A DNA stretch of 64,000 nt, taken from assembly GCA_009784025.1 (NCBI GenBank), contig WQVK01000002.1:29969-93968 (forward strand). Direction: 5' to 3'. The notes under the pieces are model-generated. The model searched no databases. It saw nothing but the letters and a program-made list of their open reading frames with translations, and was not told where the DNA came from. Origin of the DNA: Defluviitaleaceae bacterium (GTDB lineage Bacteria > Bacillota > Clostridia > Lachnospirales > WQUN01). Position numbers and translations under genes: made by a program. Position 1 is the stretch's first letter. Each line of letters starts with the position of its first letter. Below, one piece after another: positions 45,200 to 54,923 of the stretch.

Positions 45200-48100
45200 A
45201 TGATTAACAAGAAGGCAAGACGCAGTTTGGCTCTAGTGATGGCTGTTGTAATGATGCTATCCACCATACCCGTGCTGGCAATTGAACATAGCGCAGATTT
45301 TAACGATGAAATAACCGCCATGATGCGCGATGGCATAAGCGACGATATGTTGGCTTATGAGGCGGAAGAGTATATGGCATTTATGCCGTTTAATGCTGTG
45401 CCGCAGCCTGTGTTCTCCCATGAGGCAGGGTTTTATGCCGCGGATTTTAATTTGACATTAACTGCCCCGGCAGGGCATACGATACGTTTTACCACAGATG
45501 GTAGCGTGCCTACTGTGTTGTCGCAGGAGTATACCGGGCCAATATTAATACATTCGCCTGTGGCTATTGAAGCTAACAGCCCAATGTCTGTGCATGGCAT
45601 AGGCAGGGCCTTTGAAGGCATCCACGACACATGGGTAGATGTTGGCCCAGGTACTGGGTTTATGCTTCCAACATCACCATACATTCCATATGTGCCAAAC
45701 CTGTACTACAACGCCATGGTGGTGCGTGCCGTAGCCTTCGATGCGCAGAATAATCCCTCTGCAACAGTAACAAACACATTTTTTGTAGAAAATAACGGCA
45801 GGGGTAACTTTAACACCCGCGTGATATCCATTGCCCTAGAGGCCGAACATTTTATAGACCCAATCCAGGGTATATACAGAAACGCAAACAGAACCCACTG
45901 GCCTTTGCAGGCAGGAGTACATCCCATAGACGGCCCAAGGCATGTGGTAAATTTTGAAATGTTTTACCCAGATGGAACTCGCATGTTCTCACAATATGCC
46001 AACGCATGGGTGTTTGGCAACTGGTCTAGACGGCATCCCAAAAGGTCGCTTCGTTTTAACTTTAACCAAGGTGCAGGCGATATTACCGGCATGTACGAGA
46101 TGATTCCACAAACCAGGCGCAATTTTTACGACCCGCTAACCACAATAGGCAATTTCAGGCATATTAACGCCCGCGTAACAGACCGCAACAGGACAGGAAT
46201 GCGGGATTCTGTTGTAGCCTTGATGGCAGAGCCGTTGCGCCCTGTTGTTCAAAACTCCACCTACGGCGCAGTGTTCGTAAATGGTGAATTTTGGGGGATG
46301 TACTGCCTGCGCGCCCACAGGCACGAGCATTTAATAGGCGAACTTTACGATGTTCCACGTGGCTTGGTGCAGCTAGAAGACTGGACTCAAGGGCATATTT
46401 ATAATGCCTTCATCCAAGGCCGGGATATGTCGCTACAGGCGAATTTTGACAATTTTGCAGCCGGTGTAGATGTAGACAATTTTATTGACTATTTCATAAT
46501 TGGCTATCATTTCGACAACTGGGACTGGATTAGCAACAACTTCGAATTCTGGCGTACCACAGCTGTTGTCCCAGGCGCATACGGCGGCGATGGCAGGTGG
46601 CGCTTTGTAGTGCAAGACTTCGATGAAGGTATCAACCACCAGGCAAACGATATGATGCAATTTTTCACCACGCACCGTTATAGCGGGCAAACAGTCGTTA
46701 CCTGGCCATGGAATTTTGGCACACAGCAACTCCGTTCCCCGTGGGTAACAGGCATGGTTCAAAATTTGTTCACCAATGCAGAGTTTAGAAACACCTTTGC
46801 CGCAAGATACTCTACTTATACAGGTACAGTTTTCCACCAGGCAAGGGCAAATTATATAATAGACAACATGGTGGCAGAGCGCTTGCCGCATGTAGGTGCA
46901 GATTTATTCCGTTGGAGCTACCACAATGCAACCAACCCAACCAATGGTGTGCCAGGATGGACAAATAACGTTAACGCCATGCGCGATGCCGTTACATTGC
47001 GTTCCAATTATTCCATAGGCCATATAAGAAATTATTTCAACAATGAGCTTAACCTAGGCCTTGACACCACAGGCTTTGCCAACATCACATGGACAACCAA
47101 TAGCGACAGAGGCTGGTTTGATATTGCCGGTGCGCAAATCCGTGCAGATTTGTTTGAAAGACAAGGAACCCACGGCTTTACCATTGGCAATTTCAATGCA
47201 AATTATATCCGCGGGTTACCCATAGAAGTTACCGCTATGCCGCTTGTAGGCTATGTATTCTCCCATTTTGAAATAGTAGGCGGCGGGCTAGACAATAATA
47301 ATGTAACCACCAATACAATGACCGTAACCCCACCGGCAGGCAGCAACAATATCACCGTTACCGCAGTGTTTATACCAGGCAACCTGCCTGCAAATATTAC
47401 AATAGCTGGCGGCGGTGTTGGCGCAGAAGCTAACCCAAGCTTGGCGGCAGGTGGCACAACAGTTACCCTAAATGCAGGCGCAGCACCGGCAGGGCAGCGT
47501 TTCCAGGGCTGGACAACAAATGCCCCAGGCGTGACAATTTCAAACCCAGCTCACCCTGCCGCAGCTACATTTGTGATGCCAACCCCGGCCATCCCTGTAA
47601 CTGTAACGGCAAGCTTCTTTATGCCAGAGCTGGCTCCGCCGTCTGTGGTAATAAACCATGTGCATGGTAATGGCTCTTTCAGCTCGAACGCTATTTCTCA
47701 CGGTTTTATCGAGCTTTTTAACCCGACCGATGCAGCTGTTTACCTTGGTAATTACTCTTTGCAGGTGGTTAATGGCGCAGGGGCGAATGCCTGGAATGTG
47801 CTGAATTTAACAGGGCATACCATACAGCCGTTTTCGTCGCTGTTGGTGGTTAGCACCACATGGTTTAACGATGGCACAGGCGGTGGGCATATGCCGCGCT
47901 ATATTATTCCGAGCTTTGATATAGGTTGGAATCTGCAGTTCAATAACAATAACTTGGTTGTGGCGCTTGTTGCCAACCAAGCTCAGCTATCTAACCGGGT
48001 TACACCGGCGGAATTTAACAATGTTATAGACTTAGTGGGCGTGTTGAACGACCCTCGCACCGCTACCAATTATGTAGCGCACTATCTTGGTTCTAACAAT

Positions 48101-49831
48101 GCCATGCGTATATCTAGGCAGGTTTCTGCGAGGCGAACCCAAAATACTAGAGATAATGCAGCAGATTTTGAGCCGATTGACTTTAGATACCCAACAGGCT
48201 ACGCAAACGCTACCCCAGGCCCTGCATCTAGCAATGCCGGCATAACCAACGAAAGATTAGCCCAGGTTCGCCCGCGCTATAGCGGCGACGGCCCATGGGG
48301 CTTACCGCAAGTTGCGCTGGTGAGCGTAACCGCCAACGGCCTAGCAAATGAAACCAACACGACAGAGCTAACATTAACTTTTGACAATGCCATAACTGCA
48401 GCCATAACTGTGGCAAATATCACCATTACAGGCGGTGTTACAGTTCAGGCAATCTCTGGCACGGGGGCTACCCGGGTGCTTACCATTGCAGGCAACTGGG
48501 AAGATGGGGATGCTGTAAATGTTAGCGTTGCCAGCCCGGCGGGGTATTTGTTAAGTGGCTCTCCGCAGGCCGTGGTGCTGCATCGTGCGCCTGTTTTCGC
48601 GGTTAATTTGGCCACAGCTTCTGCAGCGCAAAACGGTATAACTGCCGCCGGTGCAATAACCCCGGCAGGTGCACAGCCCGCAGGCAAAGCCATGACTATA
48701 ACCCTAAACCTTGCAGGGGTAGCCCTGGAAGCAGGAGTGCATACCATTAGCACAAGCAGCCCAGGTGGGATTGTTGTAAGCCCGGCCACCATTACAAGAA
48801 ATGTAACCCCAGGGGAAACTGTAGCGGGTGAGACATTTACATTTACCTTCACCATGTCAGCCAATGCCATAGATTTGGATATTTTGCATAGTTTTGTGGC
48901 GGGGGCTGTGGCTCCAGATGTGCCTGTAACTGGCGTAAGCACAAGCCAGGGCAATTTTAGCCTGCAAGCCGGCCAAAATCAACAGCTAACCGCAACAGTA
49001 GCCCCGGCAAATGCAACCAATAGGAATTTAGTATGGACATCCAGCAACCCGGCAATTGCCACAGTTGGCCCAACAGGGCTAGTAGCGGCAGTAGCCCCTG
49101 GGGTGGCCACGATAACTGTAACCACGGCAGATGGCGGCTTTGTAGCCACGGTGCAGGTGACTGTAACGGCAGATATTATAGTACCGCCGCCGCCAGTAGC
49201 ATTCATCCCACTGGAAATTCCGTACTTCCCAGTGCAGCCATCTGTATTTGCACCGCCAACCATTGCCAATTTAACAGTGTTAAGCGAAAACGATGCAACG
49301 GTGGCTATTCGCAGGGGCGCGGCTACGGTTATACTGCCGCAAAGCCTACTGGCCATCGCATATGAAACCGCATCAGAGAAGGTGTCAATCGACCTTAGCA
49401 GCTTCGAGATAGCTACGGCCGGGATATCTGCTCATGCCATGCGCCGCCTGGCCGCCGCAGGCATTTACCTCGAGCTGATTTTGCCACAGGGCGTGATAAA
49501 CCTTAGCCCGGAAGCTTTGGCGCAAATAGGCCGCAACGCTTCTGCACCAAATGTAATCCTACGCATCACAGAAATTAACCTGCGGCAAGAACTGCCAACC
49601 CTGGCCAACCTAATGCCAGAAGGCGCAAGAGCTTACCAAGTGTCTATAAGGGTAGGTAACAGAACCATCCGTAACCTAGGCCGCGGCACAGTAGAAATCA
49701 CCCTGCCAGCAGGCGCTGCAACAACTGTATGGCATATACTGCCTCGCAACCTGCGGGTGCTAGAAGCCACGATAAGTGCAGCAAATATCATATTTGAAAC
49801 AAACGAACTAGGATTATTTGTAGTAGCATAA
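45200..49831 (+). CDS. Large secreted CotH-kinase protein with lamin-tail and Ig-like domains
   Basis: 1,543 residues. Signal peptide (SLALVMAVVMMLSTIPVLA), chitobiase-like beta domain (about 70-120), CotH domain (about 200-600) closely matching the previous gene (WVFGNWSRRHPKRSLRFNF identical), InlB-type repeats (about 690-810), a lamin-tail domain (about 813-960; VVINHVHGNG and GFIELFNPTDAAVYLGNY), beta modules, a Big_2 Ig-like domain (about 1240-1325; VWTSSNPAIATVGPTGLVAA) and a hydrophobic beta C-terminus. No LPXTG or SLH anchor is visible. Start ATG 45200 with AGAGGAGAGG. Confidence 0.87.
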   Translation: MINKKARRSLALVMAVVMMLSTIPVLAIEHSADFNDEITAMMRDGISDDMLAYEAEEYMAFMPFNAVPQPVFSHEAGFYAADFNLTLTAPAGHTIRFTTDGSVPTVLSQEYTGPILIHSPVAIEANSPMSVHGIGRAFEGIHDTWVDVGPGTGFMLPTSPYIPYVPNLYYNAMVVRAVAFDAQNNPSATVTNTFFVENNGRGNFNTRVISIALEAEHFIDPIQGIYRNANRTHWPLQAGVHPIDGPRHVVNFEMFYPDGTRMFSQYANAWVFGNWSRRHPKRSLRFNFNQGAGDITGMYEMIPQTRRNFYDPLTTIGNFRHINARVTDRNRTGMRDSVVALMAEPLRPVVQNSTYGAVFVNGEFWGMYCLRAHRHEHLIGELYDVPRGLVQLEDWTQGHIYNAFIQGRDMSLQANFDNFAAGVDVDNFIDYFIIGYHFDNWDWISNNFEFWRTTAVVPGAYGGDGRWRFVVQDFDEGINHQANDMMQFFTTHRYSGQTVVTWPWNFGTQQLRSPWVTGMVQNLFTNAEFRNTFAARYSTYTGTVFHQARANYIIDNMVAERLPHVGADLFRWSYHNATNPTNGVPGWTNNVNAMRDAVTLRSNYSIGHIRNYFNNELNLGLDTTGFANITWTTNSDRGWFDIAGAQIRADLFERQGTHGFTIGNFNANYIRGLPIEVTAMPLVGYVFSHFEIVGGGLDNNNVTTNTMTVTPPAGSNNITVTAVFIPGNLPANITIAGGGVGAEANPSLAAGGTTVTLNAGAAPAGQRFQGWTTNAPGVTISNPAHPAAATFVMPTPAIPVTVTASFFMPELAPPSVVINHVHGNGSFSSNAISHGFIELFNPTDAAVYLGNYSLQVVNGAGANAWNVLNLTGHTIQPFSSLLVVSTTWFNDGTGGGHMPRYIIPSFDIGWNLQFNNNNLVVALVANQAQLSNRVTPAEFNNVIDLVGVLNDPRTATNYVAHYLGSNNAMRISRQVSARRTQNTRDNAADFEPIDFRYPTGYANATPGPASSNAGITNERLAQVRPRYSGDGPWGLPQVALVSVTANGLANETNTTELTLTFDNAITAAITVANITITGGVTVQAISGTGATRVLTIAGNWEDGDAVNVSVASPAGYLLSGSPQAVVLHRAPVFAVNLATASAAQNGITAAGAITPAGAQPAGKAMTITLNLAGVALEAGVHTISTSSPGGIVVSPATITRNVTPGETVAGETFTFTFTMSANAIDLDILHSFVAGAVAPDVPVTGVSTSQGNFSLQAGQNQQLTATVAPANATNRNLVWTSSNPAIATVGPTGLVAAVAPGVATITVTTADGGFVATVQVTVTADIIVPPPPVAFIPLEIPYFPVQPSVFAPPTIANLTVLSENDATVAIRRGAATVILPQSLLAIAYETASEKVSIDLSSFEIATAGISAHAMRRLAAAGIYLELILPQGVINLSPEALAQIGRNASAPNVILRITEINLRQELPTLANLMPEGARAYQVSIRVGNRTIRNLGRGTVEITLPAGAATTVWHILPRNLRVLEATISAANIIFETNELGLFVVA

Positions 49832-49839
49832 AATCTCCA

Positions 49840-49887
49840 CCCGGTTCAGCCTGCCATAAAGCGCGGCAGGCTGAACCGGGTTTTTTT
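49840..49887 (+). terminator. Intrinsic terminator of the CotH gene
   Basis: Arms CCCGGTTCAGCCTGCC and GGCAGGCTGAACCGGG around ATAAAGCGC, followed by TTTTTTT. Confidence 0.95.
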
Positions 49888-49964
49888 AGCTAAAAACGAC
49901 GCGGCCGCAAATTGTGGCCGTGTCATTTTTTTGCCACGGCGCAATGCGTTTCAACTTATTATAG

Positions 49965-50486
49965 TCATCGCCCGACAAAACAGTCCGCAATAGCATCCAT
50001 GATATTGTCGTAAGAATGCAATATTGATCGTAGTTCAAGTTTCAGCCAAGCCCAAAATTTTTCAATAGGATTCAAGTCTGGCGAATATGGTGGTAAAAAC
50101 AACACAACAGCTCCAGCGTTTTCAGCAAGAGTGCGGAGTTTTGATTTTCGATGGAATGCCGCATTGTCCATTATCAAAACAGAGCCCTTTGGTACTGACG
50201 CTAATAATCGGGTTTCAAACCAACATTCAAAGAGCGCGCTGTCTGTTGTCACATCATAGACTAGTGGCTCTACAATTTTACTGCCACATTTTGCGGCAAC
50301 AATATTAAACCGTTTGAACCTTCTGCCTTGAACATTGCCTATTACTTGTTGGCCTCTTGGGGCGTAGCCATATTCACGGTATAAGCACTGGTTTATTCCG
50401 CACTCATCGATGTAATAAATTTGGTGCTGTGGATAACTTTCAATCTCATTAAGAAATTTTGCGCGTAAACCTTCATTTCTTTCCAC
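49965..50486 (-). CDS. IS630 transposase, DDE catalytic part (orfB)
   Basis: 173 residues from a GTG start. The DDE residues are in IYYIDECGINQ, VLIMDNAAFHRKSK and PPYSPDLNPIEKFWAWLK. It is complete and ends 3 bases inside the left inverted repeat. The frame is +1 relative to orfA; an A8 tract in the overlap region (50497-50504 on the plus strand as T8) may serve slippage to make the fused OrfAB. Confidence 0.92.
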   Translation of the reverse strand: MERNEGLRAKFLNEIESYPQHQIYYIDECGINQCLYREYGYAPRGQQVIGNVQGRRFKRFNIVAAKCGSKIVEPLVYDVTTDSALFECWFETRLLASVPKGSVLIMDNAAFHRKSKLRTLAENAGAVVLFLPPYSPDLNPIEKFWAWLKLELRSILHSYDNIMDAIADCFVGR

Positions 50487-50493
50487 ATACCGT

Positions 50494-50811
50494 TTAGTTT
50501 TTTTTACGACTTATGCCTAGCCTCTTAAATGCTTTGCGCACGGCAGATTCATTGCAGTTAAATACCTCGGCAATTTCACGTAGATACTTGTCTGGGTTTT
50601 CAGATACGTAGGCTGTTAAGCGTTCAGGGTCTAGCTTGGTTGGGGTGTATATCCTTTGTTTTACTTCTAAACTCCCTGTTTGCTTTTTGAGGCGTTTCCA
50701 CTCCTTTATTGTTGTTGTGCCTACTCCGAATATCTCATGACATTTTTGTATCGTGTTACCTTGCTCATGGTATTTCAATACTTCTTCTCGAAATTTTCTA
50801 CTGTATGACAT
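50494..50811 (-). CDS. IS630 transposase, DNA-binding part (orfA)
   Basis: 105 residues with two helix-turn-helix units: FREEVLKYHEQGNTIQKCHEIFG / VGTTTIKEWKRL and YLREIAEVFNCNESAVRKAFKRLG. It ends SRKKN at the A8 tract, 8 bases before the orfB start codon. Together with orfB it makes an IS630-type transposase. Confidence 0.9.
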   Translation of the reverse strand: MSYSRKFREEVLKYHEQGNTIQKCHEIFGVGTTTIKEWKRLKKQTGSLEVKQRIYTPTKLDPERLTAYVSENPDKYLREIAEVFNCNESAVRKAFKRLGISRKKN

Positions 50812-50989
50812 AACTGTAGTATAGCTTACTTTCGGACTATTTCATAGGGCGTTAACTATACAATCTGTAATAAGTTGATTTTGTTTTCATCGGGGAGGCC
50901 GTGGGGGTGGTTTGCCAGGTGGAGCGGCTATACTTCACTATACTATAAAAAGGACACGATTTCCCAATCTTCTCTCTCATAAAAACCCA

Positions 50990-51069
50990 ATGCTAAAGTT
51001 TCACCCCGCTTTTTTCAGAAAAAAGCGGATGGAGCTGTGGTTGGCAACCGAAGCATTTGACGGTTTTAA
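50990..51069 (-). repeat. Inverted R1 unit before rpsO
   Basis: AATGCTAAAGTTTCACCC, hairpin arms CGCTTTTTTC / GAAAAAAGCG, then GGATGGAGCTGTGG ... GACGGTTTTAAT, the R1 start on the other strand. The next promoter begins 12 bases on. Confidence 0.7.
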
Positions 51070-51081
51070 TAGCATTTCCCC

Positions 51082-51109
51082 TTGACAACCATCACCACCA
51101 TGCTATACT
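51082..51109 (+). promoter_or_regulatory. Promoter of the rpsO-pnp operon
   Basis: TTGACA (51082-51087), 16-base spacer, TATACT (51104-51109). The first gene starts at 51190. Confidence 0.8.
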
Positions 51110-51189
51110 TCCATGAACCCATGCGCAGATTTTGGAAACCTCGACCGAATCTTGGCATGAGGGGATAAAATTTTATAGGAGGATCAGAC

Positions 51190-51447
51190 ATGATCGACAA
51201 AAAAGAAATCATTTCAAAACACGGCAGAGACGCTGCCGACACAGGCAGCCCAGAAGTGCAAGTGGCGCTTCTTACGGCCAGAATCAACCATTTAACAGAG
51301 CATTTGAAAGAACACAAAAAAGACCACCATTCACGCCGCGGGCTGTTGAAGCTTGTAGGGCAACGCCGTGGGCTGTTGGATTATATCCGCCGCAACGACA
51401 TCGTTAAATATCGTGCGCTAATAGCTGAACTTGGACTAAGAAAGTAG
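51190..51447 (+). CDS. rpsO: Ribosomal protein uS15
   Basis: 85 residues: [48 protein letters not shown] and [13 protein letters not shown] are the family's whole core. ATG 51190 follows TAGGAGGATC. pnp begins 6 bases on, the standard pair. Confidence 0.99.
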   Translation: MIDKKEIISKHGRDAADTGSPEVQVALLTARINHLTEHLKEHKKDHHSRRGLLKLVGQRRGLLDYIRRNDIVKYRALIAELGLRK

Positions 51448-51453
51448 GACAGA

Positions 51454-53661
51454 ATGCAAAAGATATATGAAACTACTTTGGGTGGGCGCACGCTAAAATG
51501 TGAAATTGGCCGCGTAGCAGAGCTTGCTGGTGGCGCAGTTATCATGACTTATGGCGACACCGTTGTGCTGGTAACGGCCACAACAAGCGAAAAACCCCGC
51601 GCAGGTATAGACTGGTTTCCGCTAAGTGTAGATTACGAAGAAAGATTTTACGCAGTGGGCAAAATCCCTGGCAGCTGGTTTAGGCGCGAGGGCAGGCCAA
51701 CTGAGCATGCAATATTGGCATCTCGCCTTATAGACAGGCCAATCCGCCCACTCTTCCCAGATGATTATAGGAATGATGTTGGCGTGGTGGCCACCGTGCT
51801 TTCTATGGACCAAGACGCAAGCCCAGAAGTTGCCGCAATGATTGGCAGCTCTATTGCGCTGTGCATTTCCGAGATTCCATTCGCCGGGCCAACAGCCGCG
51901 GTGAATGTGGGCTTGGTAGACGGCCAATATGTGGTGAACCCATCTGCAGAACAGCGCGAAGTAAGCAAGCTTTCGCTAACCGTGGCTTCCACCAGGGAAA
52001 AAGTGATGATGATTGAAGCAGGCGCAGATGAAGTTGACGAAGATACAATGTATGGCGCAATCATGTTAGCTCATGAAGAAAACAAAAAAATCATCCAATT
52101 CACAGACCAAATTATAAAAGACCATGGCAAACCAAAGCGCAGCTACGAACGCCACGAAATCCCACAGGATTTCTACAATGCGGTAACAAGCTATATTACC
52201 GATAAGCGCATGGAAGAAGCCGTATTTTTCGACCTAAAGCAGTTGCGCGATGAAGCAATTTCTAAAATCACAGGCGAAGTGGAAGCAGAATTGCTACCAA
52301 CATTTTCAGAAGAATTGCAAGCCGAGTATAAATCTCATCTTGGCGCGGCAATATATAAGTTCGAGAAAGAAACCGTGCGCCGCATGATTAAAGATATGGG
52401 CAAACGCCCCGACGGCCGCGGCATGGAAGATATCCGCCAGCTTGTAGCAGAAGTGGATATACTGCCACGCACCCATGGTTCTGCAATATTCAGCCGTGGG
52501 CAAACCCAGGTGCTAACCGTAACAACCCTAGGTTCCAGCGGCGACACCCAGCAGCTAGACGGCCTAGACGAGCTTGAAGATAACAAGCGCTACATGCATC
52601 ATTACAACTTCCCAAGCTATTCTGTGGGTGAAACTCGGCCATCTCGTGGGCCTGGCCGCCGTGAAATTGGCCATGGCGCCCTGGCAGAGCGTGCGCTTTT
52701 GCCGGTTATCCCAAATGAGGATGATTTCCCATATGTAATCCGCCTAGTTTCCGAGGTGCTAAGCTCCAATGGTTCTACTTCTCAGGCTGCGGTTTGTGGT
52801 TCCACCCTGTCGCTAATGGCGGCCGGCGTGCCAATTAAACGGCCTGTTGCGGGTATTTCTGTGGGTATGGTTACAGGAGACAGCATAGACGATTTTGTGC
52901 TGCTTACAGATATTCAAGGCCTGGAAGATTTCTTCGGCGATATGGACTTCAAAGTAGCCGGAAGCAAAGAAGGCATAACCGCAATCCAAATGGATATCAA
53001 GGTTGACGGGCTTACACCAGAGATAATCCGTGCATCCCTAGACCAAACCAAAATCGCCCGTGACAAAATCCTAGACGATGTAATGCTGCCAGTAATACCC
53101 GAGCCAAGGCCAGAGATTTCTCCCTACGCACCAAAAATGGAAATCCTGCGCATCAATGTGGACCAAATTGCGGAAGTTATCGGCGCGCGTGGTAAGGTTA
53201 TCAAGCGCATCATAGAAGAATCCGGCGTAGAAAAAATCGACACCGAAGACGACGGCCGCATCTTCGTTTCAGACAAAGACCAAGCCAAGGTTAACCGTGC
53301 AGTTGAGATAATCAAATCCATCGTTAACCCGCCGGAAGTGGGCAAAATCTACACCGGCAAAGTAACCAGGCTAATGACATTTGGCGCATTTGTAGAAATC
53401 GCACCAGAAAAAGAAGGCCTTGTGCATATTTCCCAATGGGATGTGACCCGCGTGGAAAGCATGGAAGATGCAACTAGCGTGGGCGAAATTGTACAGGTTT
53501 TGGTTACAGAAATAGACGACCAGGGGCGTGTTAATCTGTCTCGCAAGGGTGTGTTAGACCCTACAGCAGATACCACGGTAAAACGCCCGCCACCACGTAG
53601 CGGTGGCCCAGGCGGCGACAGAAACAGAGGCGGGAATAGAGACAGGAGCGTTAGACGTTGA
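51454..53661 (+). CDS. pnp: Polyribonucleotide nucleotidyltransferase
   Basis: Phosphorolytic 3'-5' RNA decay enzyme. 735 residues: RNase PH domain 1 (about 1-140), helical linker, RNase PH domain 2 (about 320-540; with SSNGSTSQAAVCGSTLSLMA), KH domain (about 560-615; GARGKVIKRIIEESG) and S1 domain (about 625-695; GKVTRLMTFGAFVEI), then an arginine/glycine-rich tail (GGPGGDRNRGGNRDRSVRR). Overlaps the M16 gene start. Confidence 0.98.
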   Translation: MQKIYETTLGGRTLKCEIGRVAELAGGAVIMTYGDTVVLVTATTSEKPRAGIDWFPLSVDYEERFYAVGKIPGSWFRREGRPTEHAILASRLIDRPIRPLFPDDYRNDVGVVATVLSMDQDASPEVAAMIGSSIALCISEIPFAGPTAAVNVGLVDGQYVVNPSAEQREVSKLSLTVASTREKVMMIEAGADEVDEDTMYGAIMLAHEENKKIIQFTDQIIKDHGKPKRSYERHEIPQDFYNAVTSYITDKRMEEAVFFDLKQLRDEAISKITGEVEAELLPTFSEELQAEYKSHLGAAIYKFEKETVRRMIKDMGKRPDGRGMEDIRQLVAEVDILPRTHGSAIFSRGQTQVLTVTTLGSSGDTQQLDGLDELEDNKRYMHHYNFPSYSVGETRPSRGPGRREIGHGALAERALLPVIPNEDDFPYVIRLVSEVLSSNGSTSQAAVCGSTLSLMAAGVPIKRPVAGISVGMVTGDSIDDFVLLTDIQGLEDFFGDMDFKVAGSKEGITAIQMDIKVDGLTPEIIRASLDQTKIARDKILDDVMLPVIPEPRPEISPYAPKMEILRINVDQIAEVIGARGKVIKRIIEESGVEKIDTEDDGRIFVSDKDQAKVNRAVEIIKSIVNPPEVGKIYTGKVTRLMTFGAFVEIAPEKEGLVHISQWDVTRVESMEDATSVGEIVQVLVTEIDDQGRVNLSRKGVLDPTADTTVKRPPPRSGGPGGDRNRGGNRDRSVRR

Positions 53662-54923
53662 TAGCTGTTCACACCTTGCCTAATGGGCTCAGGGTTGTAA
53701 TGGAGTCCATCCCATTTGTGCGTTCCGTCAGTTTTGGCGTGTGGGTACGCAATGGAAGCCGCAACGAAACCACCGAAACCAATGGCATTAGCCACTTTAT
53801 CGAGCATATGATGTTTAAAGGCACAGACAGGCGCAGCGCAAAAGATATTGCAGACACCATGGATGCAGTGGGCGGCCAGCTAAATGCCTTCACATCTAAG
53901 GAATACACCTGTTATTTCGCCCGGACGCTGGACACTCATTTTGATGTGGCGCTGGATGTGATTACGGATATGTTTTTCCAGTCCAAATACGACCCTGCGG
54001 AAATTGAAAAGGAGCGCAATGTAATCCTTGAAGAGATTAGCATGTATGAGGACACCCCAGAGGATTTATGTGTAGATTTGCTGCAATATCGTGCATTCCC
54101 GCAGAACCCACTGGGTATGACTATTCTTGGCACGCCAGAAACTATTAGCAGCTTTAAGCAGGCAGATTTCAAGGCATTTTTAAGGGCGAAATACCGCCCG
54201 CAAAATGTTGTGATAGCCGTAGCCGGGAATATCAATGAAAAAGAGGTTTTAGAAAAAATTACAGCGGCCTTCGGAGGGTTCAAAGATGAATCCTCTGGGG
54301 CTGATGATGTGCGGGCTGTGTACACCCCGGGTTTTAGCTTTAAGGAAAAGGATATCGAGCAGGTGCATTTATGCATGGGCTTCCCAGGGATACCATCTGG
54401 CCTTGATGATTCCTACGCCCTGGCGGCGGTTAACACGATTTTGGGTGGCGGCATGAGTTCGCGGCTTTTCCAAAAAATCCGGGAAGAGCATGGGCTTGTG
54501 TATTCTGTGTATTCGTATAATGCCAGCTACTACGACACTGGAGTTTTCCTGGTGTATGCGGCGCTTAACCCGACGCAGGTGCCGGATGTTCTGCGGCTTA
54601 TAGCCCAGGAAGTACGTGGCATGTTTACAGATAAAATCACAGAAGAACAGCTGGCAAAGGCCAAAGAGCAGTTAAAGAGCAATTTCCTGCTAAGCCTAGA
54701 AAATGCCGCCAGCCGCATGAATAGCATAGGCCGCACCATGCTGATGCTGAACAAAACAGTAACGCCAGACGAGCTTGTGACAAAAATTGATGCGATAAAT
54801 ATGGACGCATTTTACGGCGTTTGCGACAAAATATTCAAGATGGACCAGATGAGTATTTCCTTGGTTGGCAAGCAAGTGGAAGGAATGACGGAGGATGCAG
54901 TCAAAAGCGCAGTTTCTAATTAG
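53658..54923 (+). CDS. M16 family zinc peptidase (YmxG/PqqL type)
   Basis: 421 residues. The inverted zinc motif HFIEH is at 46-50 with the further glutamates in ERNVILEEI about 75 residues on. Two M16 halves; the second half has LGGGMSSRLFQKIREEHGLVYSVYSY. Start TTG 53658 overlaps the pnp stop, AGGAG lies upstream. The order pnp-M16-dut is common in clostridia. Natural substrate unknown. Confidence 0.94.
   Translation: MIAVHTLPNGLRVVMESIPFVRSVSFGVWVRNGSRNETTETNGISHFIEHMMFKGTDRRSAKDIADTMDAVGGQLNAFTSKEYTCYFARTLDTHFDVALDVITDMFFQSKYDPAEIEKERNVILEEISMYEDTPEDLCVDLLQYRAFPQNPLGMTILGTPETISSFKQADFKAFLRAKYRPQNVVIAVAGNINEKEVLEKITAAFGGFKDESSGADDVRAVYTPGFSFKEKDIEQVHLCMGFPGIPSGLDDSYALAAVNTILGGGMSSRLFQKIREEHGLVYSVYSYNASYYDTGVFLVYAALNPTQVPDVLRLIAQEVRGMFTDKITEEQLAKAKEQLKSNFLLSLENAASRMNSIGRTMLMLNKTVTPDELVTKIDAINMDAFYGVCDKIFKMDQMSISLVGKQVEGMTEDAVKSAVSN

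Larger units (their letters stand above)
49962..50858 (-). mobile_element. IS630-family insertion sequence, complete, TA duplication
   Basis: 897 bases. Inverted ends: left TAGTCATCGCCCGACAAAAC, right (complement) TAGTTAACGCCCTATGAAAT, about 19 of 25 matching when extended to AGTCC. It is flanked by a duplicated TA (49960-49961 and 50859-50860), the hallmark of IS630/Tc1-mariner insertion. Two ORFs on the minus strand, orfA then orfB. Confidence 0.93.
49949..50879. repeat. P3 palindrome split by the IS630-type element
   Basis: TTCAACTTATTA stands at the left edge of the insertion (up to 49961), TACAATCTGTAATAAGTTGA at the right (from 50859). Removing the element and one TA rebuilds the intact P3 palindrome seen at 25886 (other strand). 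Confidence 0.9.
50880..51189. other. Leader region of rpsO
   Basis: 310 bases without an ORF. Contains an inverted R1 unit (50990-51069), the rpsO promoter (51082-51109) and a leader of about 75 bases. No other gene or hairpin stands out in 50880-50990. Confidence 0.6.
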
